Program-made: the position numbers and the translations under genes | Assembly: GCA_002428495.1 (NCBI GenBank) | Contig: DIWR01000010.1 | Coordinates: 1-26,707, forward strand | Source of the DNA: Synergistaceae bacterium UBA6101 | GTDB lineage: Bacteria; Synergistota; Synergistia; Synergistales; Synergistaceae | Direction: 5' to 3' | Length of the DNA stretch: 26,707 bases | The notes under the pieces: generated by a model | What the model was told of the DNA's origin: nothing | The model's input: only the letters and a program-made list of their open reading frames with translations | Database searches by the model: none | Shown: piece by piece, positions 8,184 to 15,639 of the stretch | Layout of the letters: each line of letters begins with the position of its first letter | How positions within the stretch are numbered: position 1 is the stretch's first letter

Positions 8184-8212
8184 AAGGAGGAGGGGAAGTT
8201 TTCCTCCTCCTT
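8184..8212 (+). other. Intercistronic hairpin between icd and citD
   Basis: AAGGAGGAGGGGAA (8184-8197) and TTCCTCCTCCTT (8201-8212) form a near-perfect stem of about 12 bp with a small GG bulge. There is no T run after it, so it is not a normal terminator. It may stabilise or process the mRNA, or set the relative expression of the TCA-type genes and the citrate lyase genes. The 5' arm looks like a Shine-Dalgarno sequence, but no start codon follows at a usable distance. Confidence 0.6.
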
Positions 8213-8231
8213 CAACTAAGAATGAAAGGTG

Positions 8232-8516
8232 ATGGGCAGATTGATCTTGCTTAATACGGCCAGCGCCGGGACGTTGGAATCATCCGACTGTCTGGTGACG
8301 GTTTCACCGGCTGAAAAGCTTAAACTGGAATATAAAGGGGCCAACAGCGAAGTTTTTGCTGAAAGGACGATGCAGCTTGTTGAAAGCGTATCAAAAAAAT
8401 GCTGTCTTAGCGGAGCTGAAATATCGATCCAGGATCAGGGTGCCCTTGAGATAACGATAAAAGCGCGACTCGAAACAGCTCTCATACGTGCCGTAAAAGG
8501 AGTGGCGAAAGAATGA
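8232..8516 (+). CDS. citD: Citrate lyase acyl carrier protein (gamma subunit)
   Basis: Small acyl carrier subunit of citrate lyase; it carries the phosphoribosyl-dephospho-CoA arm on a serine and shuttles acetyl and citryl groups between CitF and CitE. The N-terminal AGTLESSD motif, which holds the attachment serine, is intact, and the length (94-95 residues) is normal. ATG 8232 is chosen; a GTG codon directly before it (8229) is in frame and could be used instead, and both have a compact AAAGG site just upstream. The stop overlaps the citE start (ATGA, 8513-8516), so the genes are translationally coupled. The genes that attach the prosthetic group (citX, citG) are not in this window. Confidence 0.92.
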   Translation: MGRLILLNTASAGTLESSDCLVTVSPAEKLKLEYKGANSEVFAERTMQLVESVSKKCCLSGAEISIQDQGALEITIKARLETALIRAVKGVAKE

Positions 8517-9397
8517 AGCCGTGCCGTACAATGCTATATATCCCGGGTGACTCCCCCGGCATGATCCAGCATGCGCCAGTCTTTGGAGCTGACAGCATAC
8601 TGCTCGACCTTGAAGATGCAGTGGCTCTCACAGAGAAGGATGCAGCCAGAAAAATGGTTGCCTGCTATTTAAAAGATTATGATTTTAAAGATCTCATAGT
8701 AACTGTCAGAGTAAACGGAGCAGATACAGAATTTTTTGATGACGACCTGAAAGAGATCATACCATGTGTTCCAGCTGCCATACGTATACCGAAATGCAAT
8801 GGTCCTGAAGATGTTTTGGCGGCGGACAAAAAAATTGAAGAGATAGAAAAATCGAATTCCATCCCGGTCGGAAAAGTCAGGATACATGCGATGATCGAAA
8901 CAGCAGTAGGGGTCGAGAACGCATTCTTCATAGCATCCGCGTGCCCTCGTGTCCAGGCCCTTACTCTGGGCGGACAGGACCTGACGGCGGATATGGGTGT
9001 ACAAAAAACAAAAGAGGGCTGGGAACTTTTCTACGCGAGAAGCAGAGTTGTAGTTGCAGCGCGTGCTGCAGGTGTTGATGTATATGACACGGTGTGGGCA
9101 GACATCAGTGATAAAGAAGGACTGCTCAAGGAATGCAGATCGATAGTGGGTCTTGGATTTACCGGCAAAGCGGCCATACATCCCGATCAGATAGAAACGA
9201 TACACCAGGCTTTCATGCCAAACGAAAAAGAATTCAGGAAAGCGCTTCGTATAATGGAAGCTGCTGAAAATGCTAAAAAAGAGGGCAAAGGCGTAATATC
9301 TGTTGACGGCAAAATGGTAGATGCCCCTGTTGTGGCAAGAGCCCGCCATCTTTTAGAGCTTGCAGATCTATATGGTTTTGAAAGGAGCGGCTCGTAA
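8513..9397 (+). CDS. citE: Citrate lyase beta subunit (citryl-ACP lyase)
   Basis: Cleaves citryl-ACP to acetyl-ACP and oxaloacetate in the CitDEF complex. The 294-residue protein has the HpcH/HpaI-type TIM-barrel motifs of CitE: RTMLYIPGDSP at the N-terminus, LDLEDAV at residues 31-37, the acidic IETAVGVENA segment and GGQDLTADMG. Length is normal. Its start overlaps the end of citD by 4 bp and its TAA overlaps the ATG of citF by one base, which implies tight co-translation of the three subunits. Some stand-alone CitE-like proteins act on malyl- or citramalyl-CoA, but with citD and citF on either side the citrate lyase assignment is firm. Confidence 0.95.
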   Translation: MKPCRTMLYIPGDSPGMIQHAPVFGADSILLDLEDAVALTEKDAARKMVACYLKDYDFKDLIVTVRVNGADTEFFDDDLKEIIPCVPAAIRIPKCNGPEDVLAADKKIEEIEKSNSIPVGKVRIHAMIETAVGVENAFFIASACPRVQALTLGGQDLTADMGVQKTKEGWELFYARSRVVVAARAAGVDVYDTVWADISDKEGLLKECRSIVGLGFTGKAAIHPDQIETIHQAFMPNEKEFRKALRIMEAAENAKKEGKGVISVDGKMVDAPVVARARHLLELADLYGFERSGS

Positions 9398-10962
9398 TGG
9401 ATATGACCTTGAATTCCCTGGGCAGAAAGGTTCCTCTTGAACTTCCCGGGGTCGGATCTTTCGCTCCCTATATGTCTCCTTTTTCCATGCTCGGTCAGCC
9501 CGGTACCATTCAAGGAACTCAGATGCATATGCGACGTCCTGCGCCTGCAAGGAGCAAGGTCGTTGAAAATATTGAAAAGGCTGTCGAACTTTCAGGACTG
9601 AAAGACGGAATGACGATCTCATTCCACCACCATCTGAGAAATGGTGATGCAGTGATACCCATGGTCCTTGATGTCCTGCAAAAAATGGGCTTCAAGGGAC
9701 TGACCCTTGCCCCAAGTTCGATACCGGACGTGCACGACTGCATTGCAGACTATATCAGAAGCGGTCTCATAAACCGACTCTATACATCGGGTGTCAGAGG
9801 AGAACTTGGGAAACTGCTTTCACGCGGTGAGCTGAATATCCCTGTCGTAATAAGAAGCCACGGAGGAAGGGCAAGGGCGATAGAGGAAGGTTCGATATCC
9901 ATAGATGTTGCATTCCTTGCAGCCCCGGCGTGCGACCCACTTGGCAATATCACCGGCAGTATCGGGCCTTCTGCGTGCGGTTCCCTCGGTTATGCGATGA
10001 CCGATGCCAGACATGCGCGGCATGTAGTTGCAATTACCGACAATCTTGTAAAATATCCTCTTAATCCAAGGATCTCTATCCCCCAGTATCTTGTGGACAG
10101 CATAGTCTGCGTTGACAGCCTGGGAGACCCCAAAAAGATCGCAACGGGAGCAGCGAGGATAACGAGGAATCCAGTTGATCTCAAAATAGCAAGGGATTCT
10201 TTCCGGCTGATGAAATCTTCCGGAATAGTAGAACCGGGTTTTTCTTTCCAGATGGGTGTGGGCGGTGCAAGTCTGGCTGTAGCAAAATATCTTGAGGATT
10301 ATATGAAAGAAAAAGGGATCCGAGGCAGCTTCGGGCTTGGCGGAGTGGGCGGATATATGGCCGGCATGCTTGAGGAGGGACTTTTTGACGCAGTCTTTGA
10401 TGTCCAGAGTTTTGATTCGGCTGTAACGAAGTCTATGCAGGAGGATCCGAGGCACATTGAAATAGATGCCTCGTGGTACGCAAATCCATTCAATGCGGGG
10501 TGCATAGTGCACAACCTCGATTGCGTCATCCTGGCAGCCCTTGAAGTCGATACTGATTTTAACGTAAATGTTCTGACCGGCAACGATGGGGTGCTCAGAG
10601 GCGCATCCGGCGGACATCAGGATACAGCAGCGGGTGCAAAATTATCCATAGTGGTCGCACCTTCTTTCAGAGGCGGCGTTCCCTCAATAAAGGAAAGAGT
10701 AACGACAGTAACGACTCCCGGTGAGACAGTTGATGCTATCGTAACAGAGAGGGGGATCTGCATTAACCCTCGCAGGGAAGATCTTCTTGGCTCTGCTTTA
10801 AAATCAGGACTCTCGATTGTCGATATCACGGCATTAAAGAAGGAAGTCGAAAAACTCACAGGCATCCCCCGTCCGGCTGAATTCAATTATGATAAAGTTG
10901 CCGCGGTAGTTGAATACCGTGACGGGACCCTTATTGATACCGTATATGCAAGGAAATCATAA
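9397..10962 (+). CDS. citF: Citrate lyase alpha subunit (citrate:acetyl-ACP transferase)
   Basis: Transfers the acyl carrier from acetyl-ACP to citrate, giving citryl-ACP and free acetate. The 521-residue length is normal for CitF. Recognisable segments include HHHLRNGDAV near residue 74, GSIGPSACGSLGYAMTDARH near residue 190, GVGGASLAVAKYL, and GASGGHQDTAAGAKLSIVV near residue 408. It is the last gene of the hydratase-icd-citDEF cluster. The following 85 bp run into the oppositely oriented modC gene and contain no strong terminator that I can see. No citC ligase gene is present, so acetylation of the CitD arm must depend on a gene elsewhere. Confidence 0.95.
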   Translation: MDMTLNSLGRKVPLELPGVGSFAPYMSPFSMLGQPGTIQGTQMHMRRPAPARSKVVENIEKAVELSGLKDGMTISFHHHLRNGDAVIPMVLDVLQKMGFKGLTLAPSSIPDVHDCIADYIRSGLINRLYTSGVRGELGKLLSRGELNIPVVIRSHGGRARAIEEGSISIDVAFLAAPACDPLGNITGSIGPSACGSLGYAMTDARHARHVVAITDNLVKYPLNPRISIPQYLVDSIVCVDSLGDPKKIATGAARITRNPVDLKIARDSFRLMKSSGIVEPGFSFQMGVGGASLAVAKYLEDYMKEKGIRGSFGLGGVGGYMAGMLEEGLFDAVFDVQSFDSAVTKSMQEDPRHIEIDASWYANPFNAGCIVHNLDCVILAALEVDTDFNVNVLTGNDGVLRGASGGHQDTAAGAKLSIVVAPSFRGGVPSIKERVTTVTTPGETVDAIVTERGICINPRREDLLGSALKSGLSIVDITALKKEVEKLTGIPRPAEFNYDKVAAVVEYRDGTLIDTVYARKS

Positions 10963-11047
10963 TATATGTCATAATCTTGTCATCATCCGTAAGCAAATGA
11001 CACCCGGAGAAGCAGTGTAAGGCTTCAGCAGAGTTCTTTTCAGCCAT

Positions 11048-12127
11048 TCAGGACATTCTTTTTCTAAGGGGCATGATCATTTCCGGGGGGATGTTTATTG
11101 TCATGCTGTCTCCCGGGCGTAGCGGATCATCTTCAAGGGAGGGCATCTCCATCCGAATTTGAGAGAATTCCTTCCTGGGATCAGCATCTGCCGGCACCAC
11201 TGTGACAATGACCGAAAAGAGATCATGCCTTACCTCAAGCACCCTGCAGCTTATTTTATTCAGACACTCGTCTTTGCTGCCGATGGGAAGGATCCTGTGT
11301 GCCCTGACACCTATATATCCTGCGTCATCGGGGATATGGGCCGAACATTTAAGGTCGGTCTTCCAATCAACAGCGTATACTCTGTCGTTCGACAGTTTTT
11401 CTATTTTCGAATAGTTTTTGCATCCCGATAAGAGGGCTGACGCTAGTGTCGGAGGAGCATTGAAAAATTCAACTATAGAGCTGACTTTTTCTGAGCGTCC
11501 GTCGTTTATGACACACACTTTCTGGCATATCCTATAGACCTCATCCCTGTTATGGGAGACATATAGAGTTGTTCCTTTGTATTTTCCCAGTATATCCGTG
11601 AGCTCTTTTTCGACCTGCCAGCGCAGATAGCTGTCAAGGGCGGATAATGGTTCATCAAGCATTATGATCCTGGGGTCGCTCGCCATTATCCTGGCAAGGG
11701 CCACACGCTGCTGCTGGCCGCCTGACAGCTGTCCCGGGTAATGTTTTTCAAGGCCTGTCAAATAAAAGCTTTCCAACAGTAGGTTAAGTTGATCTTGTAA
11801 ATTTTTGGCCCCGCTGCGTTTTTTCAGGACGGTATAAAGATTCTGCTCCACGGTCATATTGGGGAAAAGGGCGTAGTTCTGGAAAAGCAGTCCGACATGC
11901 CTTTCCTGGGGACTCAGGTTGATCTTTTTTTCTGAATCAAACAATGTCACGCCGTCTACGACAATGCGCCCCTTATCCGGCCTGACTATTCCGGCGATAC
12001 ATTTCAAAGTCATGCTCTTGCCGGAACCAGAAGCTCCCAGAAGAGCAAGGATCACGTTCTCAGCCTCAAACTCAGTGTCAAGAACGAAATTACCGAACGA
12101 TTTTTTTATTTTTACGTATACTGACAT
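11048..12127 (-). CDS. modC: Molybdate ABC transporter ATP-binding protein
   Basis: ATPase of the molybdate importer at the cytoplasmic face of the membrane. The 359-residue protein has Walker A GASGSGKS (31-38), Q-loop Q83, signature LSGGQQQR (134-141), Walker B IIMLDEP (154-160) and switch histidine H192. The C-terminal third (about 250-355) fits a TOBE/Mop-like oxyanion-sensing domain, which often regulates ModC. It is the third gene of modABC, 9 bp after modB, with an AGAGG ribosome site. Sulfate or tungstate importers have similar ATPases, but the neighbouring ModA-like and ModB-like proteins favour molybdate. Tungstate cannot be excluded. Confidence 0.88.
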   Translation of the reverse strand: MSVYVKIKKSFGNFVLDTEFEAENVILALLGASGSGKSMTLKCIAGIVRPDKGRIVVDGVTLFDSEKKINLSPQERHVGLLFQNYALFPNMTVEQNLYTVLKKRSGAKNLQDQLNLLLESFYLTGLEKHYPGQLSGGQQQRVALARIMASDPRIIMLDEPLSALDSYLRWQVEKELTDILGKYKGTTLYVSHNRDEVYRICQKVCVINDGRSEKVSSIVEFFNAPPTLASALLSGCKNYSKIEKLSNDRVYAVDWKTDLKCSAHIPDDAGYIGVRAHRILPIGSKDECLNKISCRVLEVRHDLFSVIVTVVPADADPRKEFSQIRMEMPSLEDDPLRPGDSMTINIPPEMIMPLRKRMS

Positions 12128-12136
12128 TTTCTGCCT

Positions 12137-12835
12137 CTAATCCTCATGGTCGAAATGGTTTTTGGCTGCACCGACAGGCTGTTTATAACGGTTTTCAAAC
12201 ATATTTACAGCCGCCAGCACTATAAAGGAGATAACAAGATTTACAAACACCCACTTATAGGCAAGAGCGTCATTTCCCTCTCTCCAAAGCTGGTATACCG
12301 TTGTGGAAATTATTGCGGTCCTGCCCGGGATATAGCCTGCTACCATGGTCGTAGCGCCGAATTCGCCAAGTGCGCGTGCAAAGGACAGAACAGCGCCGGC
12401 AAGTATACCCTGTTTACAGTTAGGCATAATGACCCGCCAGAAGAGGAAGGTATTGGACAGCCCCAGAGTCTGTCCCGAGTAAAGCAGTGTGCTGTCAAAT
12501 GATTCGAAAGCGCCCCGGGCAGTACGGTACATGAGGGGAAAGGATATTATCGTTGTGGCAAAAATAGCGGAATACCAGGTCATGGTCAATTTGAATCCAA
12601 ATACTTCAAGGACTCCTGAACCTACAGGCCCAAGCGGTCCGATCGTTTTAAGCAAAAAAAATCCGATGACGGTCGGAGGCAAGACCAAAGGCAGGGTCAG
12701 AATGCCGTCAAGCACACCCTTGATGATCCGGGGCGTCTTTGCTATGTAATGAGCGGCAAAAATACCAAGAAAAAAAGTAAAAAATGTTGATATCGATGCT
12801 ACCCGCAACGAATTGTAAAGAGGAAACCAGTCCAT
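12137..12835 (-). CDS. modB: Molybdate ABC transporter permease
   Basis: Integral membrane channel of the molybdate importer, 232 residues with about five to six hydrophobic helices. The cytoplasmic loop that contacts ModC is visible (TLGLSNTFLFWRVIMP, an EAA-type loop), followed by the ALGEFGAT motif that is conserved in ModB and related oxyanion permeases. The start is ATG 12835 with an AGGGG ribosome site. It follows modA after an 84-bp gap that contains a hairpin, and precedes modC by 9 bp. Confidence 0.93.
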   Translation of the reverse strand: MDWFPLYNSLRVASISTFFTFFLGIFAAHYIAKTPRIIKGVLDGILTLPLVLPPTVIGFFLLKTIGPLGPVGSGVLEVFGFKLTMTWYSAIFATTIISFPLMYRTARGAFESFDSTLLYSGQTLGLSNTFLFWRVIMPNCKQGILAGAVLSFARALGEFGATTMVAGYIPGRTAIISTTVYQLWREGNDALAYKWVFVNLVISFIVLAAVNMFENRYKQPVGAAKNHFDHED

Positions 12836-12860
12836 ATCTTACCCCTATCCAGTAATCCAA

Positions 12861-12896
12861 AAGGTGGCCAAACCGTTCTCGGAATGGCCATTTTTT
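12861..12896 (-). other. Hairpin between modA and modB
   Basis: Two copies of the self-complementary hexamer TGGCCA (12865-12870 and 12885-12890), 14 bp apart, with A/T-rich flanks that can extend the pairing. On the - strand it is followed by TTTT, so it could be a leaky terminator or a 3' stability hairpin that keeps the binding protein ModA in excess over ModB and ModC. On the + strand the T runs are longer, so it might also stop read-through from the opposite side. Confidence 0.5.
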
Positions 12897-12919
12897 GAAC
12901 TTTTTTTAATCGGATCTCG

Positions 12920-13744
12920 TTATTTGCTCGGTATTGCAAAGCCAATTCCAGTAAAAATCTTTCTACTTTCAGGACCCTTAAGGAAATTGGTAAATGCAGT
13001 AGCTGCTTCGAGGTTTTGTGTCCCCTTTAAAATAGCGACAGGGTAAGTTATTGGTCTGTGAGTGCCATTGGGAGCTTCTGCTACAACCTCCACCGCATTA
13101 GATGTAGCAGCATCTGTACTGTAAACCATTCCACAGTCAGCTGCTCCTGCTGCAACCTGTGAAAGTACTTCTTTTACGTTGCTGCCGTAGCTTATTTTAT
13201 TCATTTTCTTTAGCTTATCCCAAATGCCAAGGCTCTTAAGAACTTCTTCCGAGTATTGACCGACAGGAACATCCGAATTACCGAGTGCAATAATAAAAAC
13301 TTTGTCGGTTAGCGTGTCTTTGAAATCACTGATTCCCTTGGAGTTGTGTCCTTTGGGAACTACGAGTACGACCTTGTTAGAAACGACATTGAATCGGGTC
13401 CCCGGCATTATAAAGTCCAGTTTTTTCGTATTGACCTTGGGGTTTGCGTTTATGTCTAGCTGATCCATCTGCTTCTGTCCGGCGGATATGAAAACGTCAC
13501 ACTCAGCACCCTGTTCTAACTGCGTTTTAAGGGTGCCGCTCGAGTCAAAATTGTAGACTATCTTTACATCAGGGGCTGATTTTTTGTACGATGCCGCGAT
13601 CATGTTCATGGATTCAGTCATCGATGCGGCGGCAAATACGGTCAGCGTTGTTTCCGCACTTGCATGGACAGGAAAGGCTAAAAGAGACAGGATCAATAAG
13701 AGCAGGGAGAAGAGAGAGAACTTGAAAGATTTCCGAACGATCAT
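12920..13744 (-). CDS. modA: Molybdate-binding periplasmic protein
   Basis: Solute-binding protein that captures molybdate outside the inner membrane and delivers it to ModB. The 274-residue protein starts with a classical signal peptide: basic MIVRKSFK, a leucine-rich core, and an AXA cleavage site (A28-S29-A30). It lacks a lipobox cysteine, which suggests a soluble periplasmic protein and hence a two-membrane cell envelope. Mature motifs are typical of ModA: LTVFAAASM, DSSGTLKTQLEQGAECDVFISA, and VLSQVAAGAADCGMVYSTDA. Ribosome site AGGAGG lies 8 bp before the ATG. It is the first gene of modABC and has its own promoter. Tungstate or other oxyanions are possible ligands. Confidence 0.93.
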   Translation of the reverse strand: MIVRKSFKFSLFSLLLLILSLLAFPVHASAETTLTVFAAASMTESMNMIAASYKKSAPDVKIVYNFDSSGTLKTQLEQGAECDVFISAGQKQMDQLDINANPKVNTKKLDFIMPGTRFNVVSNKVVLVVPKGHNSKGISDFKDTLTDKVFIIALGNSDVPVGQYSEEVLKSLGIWDKLKKMNKISYGSNVKEVLSQVAAGAADCGMVYSTDAATSNAVEVVAEAPNGTHRPITYPVAILKGTQNLEAATAFTNFLKGPESRKIFTGIGFAIPSK

Positions 13745-13783
13745 ATTAATGGCCTCCTATTGCAACTAAGTGTCAACAAGAAG

Positions 13784-13812
13784 ATTATAAGAGAGCCCCG
13801 CTCTTTTTGCAA
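13784..13812 (-). promoter_or_regulatory. Promoter of modABC
   Basis: On the - strand: TTGCAA (-35, 13812-13807), exactly 17 bp, then TATAAT (-10, 13789-13784). Transcription would start near 13777, about 33 bp before the modA start codon. This is a strong match to a housekeeping promoter. Confidence 0.8.
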
Positions 13813-13821
13813 CACTGTTGC
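13809..13821. promoter_or_regulatory. 13-bp palindrome over the modA -35: candidate operator
   Basis: GCAACACTGTTGC is a perfect inverted repeat (6-1-6) that overlaps the -35 hexamer of the modABC promoter. It does not resemble the E. coli ModE site. Position suits a repressor that blocks RNA polymerase, but the regulator is unknown. Confidence 0.45.
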
Positions 13822-13875
13822 GATTATTGGGCGTTAAAGTTTTTATTGGTTCAGATCTGTTTGGTAAGGATCGCA

Positions 13876-13913
13876 TAAAAACATCAGGAGGTGTCCATCT
13901 GTCGGAGACCTCC
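13876..13913 (-). terminator. Terminator of the ilv-leu operon
   Basis: On the - strand, GGAGGTCTCC (13913-13904) pairs with GGACACCTCC (13896-13887) with one mismatch and a 7-nt loop, followed by a GTTTTT tail (13881-13876). It lies 40 bp after the ilvD stop and upstream of the modA promoter, separating the two operons. Confidence 0.8.
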
Positions 13914-13953
13914 CGATAATTCAAAAAATCCTATTTCTAAGCAGCAGCTGTGC

Positions 13954-15624
13954 TTATTGGGGCTTATCCCTAAGCACCGCTCCCTCGACACCGGAACTTG
14001 CAAATGCCCTGTATCTCGTTAGGAACGGACTGTCTGTCGGCTGCACTCTCGGGACGAATTTTTCCCTTCTCTTTGCGAGGATTTCCTCGCTTACCTTGAG
14101 GTCCAGCTTTTTGGCTGGGATATCAATTGATATAGTATCACCCTCTTCGACCAGCCCTATAGGACCGCCTACAGCTGCCTCAGGAGAGACATGCCCGATC
14201 GAAGCACCTCTCGTTGCTCCGGAAAAACGGCCGTCTGTTATAAGCGCGACTGTGCCTCCCTTGCCCTGCCCCATTATGGCGGAGGTCGGTGTGAGCATCT
14301 CACGCATCCCGGGGCCTCCCTTTGGTCCTTCAAAACGGATGACTACGACATCCCCGTCCTTTATCTCATTGTTCAGGATGGCTTTGCTCGCTTCTTCCTC
14401 ACATTCAAAGACCCTTGCAGGACCTTCATGTACAAGCATTTCAGGAAGCACGGCAGACTGTTTTACGATAGCTCCGAGCGGAGCCAGAGTGCCCTTCATA
14501 AAGGCCAGTCCGCCCTCTTTGTGATAAGGATCCTCGACCGGGCGGATGACGCTGTCGTTTATGACCTTTGCCTTTTTGAGGTTTTCTTTTACCGTATTTC
14601 CCGTGACAGTTATAAGTTCTCCGTGTATCAATCCTTTTTCAAGGAGTCTCGCCATAAGCCCCTCGACTCCGCCTGCCTGCCAGAGGTCTTCTATGTGATG
14701 GTGGCCGCCCGGGCTCATTGAACAGAGATGAGGAACCTTTGCCCCTATCTCGTTAAAGAGTTCAAGCGGGAGATTAAGTCCTGCCGCCCATGCGATAGCA
14801 GGAAGGTGGAGTGAAGTGTTTGTGGATCCTCCGAGAGCAAGGTCTACTGCAAGCGCGTTTTCAAATGCTTCCATCGTGAGGATATCCCTAGGTCTTATGT
14901 CCTTTTCAACGAGGGTCATTATTGCTCGTCCCGCATCCTTGGCTAGCCTGACACGGCCGGCGTGGACGGCCGGGATCGTACCGTTTCCTGTAAGCCCGAG
15001 TCCGAGGGCCTCCATCATGCAGTTCATGGTGTTTGCCGTGAACATTCCCGAGCATGATCCGCATCCCGGACATGCGTTGTTTTCAATATCCATGAGTTCT
15101 CCATCGGAAATTTTACCTGCCGCCCTCATTCCAACGCCTTCAAAAACGCTGTTAAGGTCAAGGACCCTTCCCTTCATGGTGCCTGCCATCATCGGGCCGC
15201 CGGAGATCACGACGGAAGGGAGGTTTAGCTTGGCTGCAGCCATTGCCATTCCTGGGACTATCTTGTCGCAGTTGGTGACGAGGACAAGACCGTCGAAGGC
15301 ATGTCCGCGGGCCATGACCTCAATGGAGTCCATGATCAGCTCGCGGCTTGGGAGAGAAAACTTCATGCCCTCATGGTTCATTGCTATGCCATCGCAGACT
15401 CCTATCACAGGAAATTCTATAGGGAGTCCGCCGGCAGCGTATATGCCGGCCTTTACAGCCTCTGTTATGGTCTTAAGATGAACGTGTCCCGGTATTATGG
15501 CGTTGTAAGAATTCGCAACGCCTATCCAGGGGCGCTCTATCTCCCAATCCGTATATCCCGCCGCCTTAAGCAGGGAGCGGTGAGGGCTTCTCTGATAACC
15601 CTTTTTTGCCTTATCGCTGTTCAT
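13954..15624 (-). CDS. ilvD: Dihydroxy-acid dehydratase
   Basis: Converts 2,3-dihydroxyisovalerate and 2,3-dihydroxy-3-methylvalerate to the 2-keto acids that precede valine, leucine and isoleucine. The 556-residue protein has the iron-sulfur motifs TNCDKIVPGM (C119) and ACPGCGSCSGMFTANTMN (C185, C188, C191), GGSTNTSLHLPAI, and the C-terminal LITDGRFSGATRG motif. It is the last gene of the ilv-leu operon, 15 bp after ilvB, with an AAGGA ribosome site, and a terminator follows. Sugar-acid dehydratases of the same superfamily exist, but the operon makes IlvD clear. The cluster type ([2Fe-2S] or [4Fe-4S]) cannot be read with certainty. Confidence 0.96.
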   Translation of the reverse strand: MNSDKAKKGYQRSPHRSLLKAAGYTDWEIERPWIGVANSYNAIIPGHVHLKTITEAVKAGIYAAGGLPIEFPVIGVCDGIAMNHEGMKFSLPSRELIMDSIEVMARGHAFDGLVLVTNCDKIVPGMAMAAAKLNLPSVVISGGPMMAGTMKGRVLDLNSVFEGVGMRAAGKISDGELMDIENNACPGCGSCSGMFTANTMNCMMEALGLGLTGNGTIPAVHAGRVRLAKDAGRAIMTLVEKDIRPRDILTMEAFENALAVDLALGGSTNTSLHLPAIAWAAGLNLPLELFNEIGAKVPHLCSMSPGGHHHIEDLWQAGGVEGLMARLLEKGLIHGELITVTGNTVKENLKKAKVINDSVIRPVEDPYHKEGGLAFMKGTLAPLGAIVKQSAVLPEMLVHEGPARVFECEEEASKAILNNEIKDGDVVVIRFEGPKGGPGMREMLTPTSAIMGQGKGGTVALITDGRFSGATRGASIGHVSPEAAVGGPIGLVEEGDTISIDIPAKKLDLKVSEEILAKRREKFVPRVQPTDSPFLTRYRAFASSGVEGAVLRDKPQ

Positions 15625-15639
15625 TCTTGATCCTTCCCC

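Noticed and set aside
8669..10617. Long open frames antisense to citE and citF (up to 265 codons)
   Set aside because: No ribosome sites, odd composition, and complete overlap with strongly conserved genes.
14816..15481. 221-codon open frame antisense to ilvD
   Set aside because: Frame left open by the codon bias of ilvD; no family resemblance.
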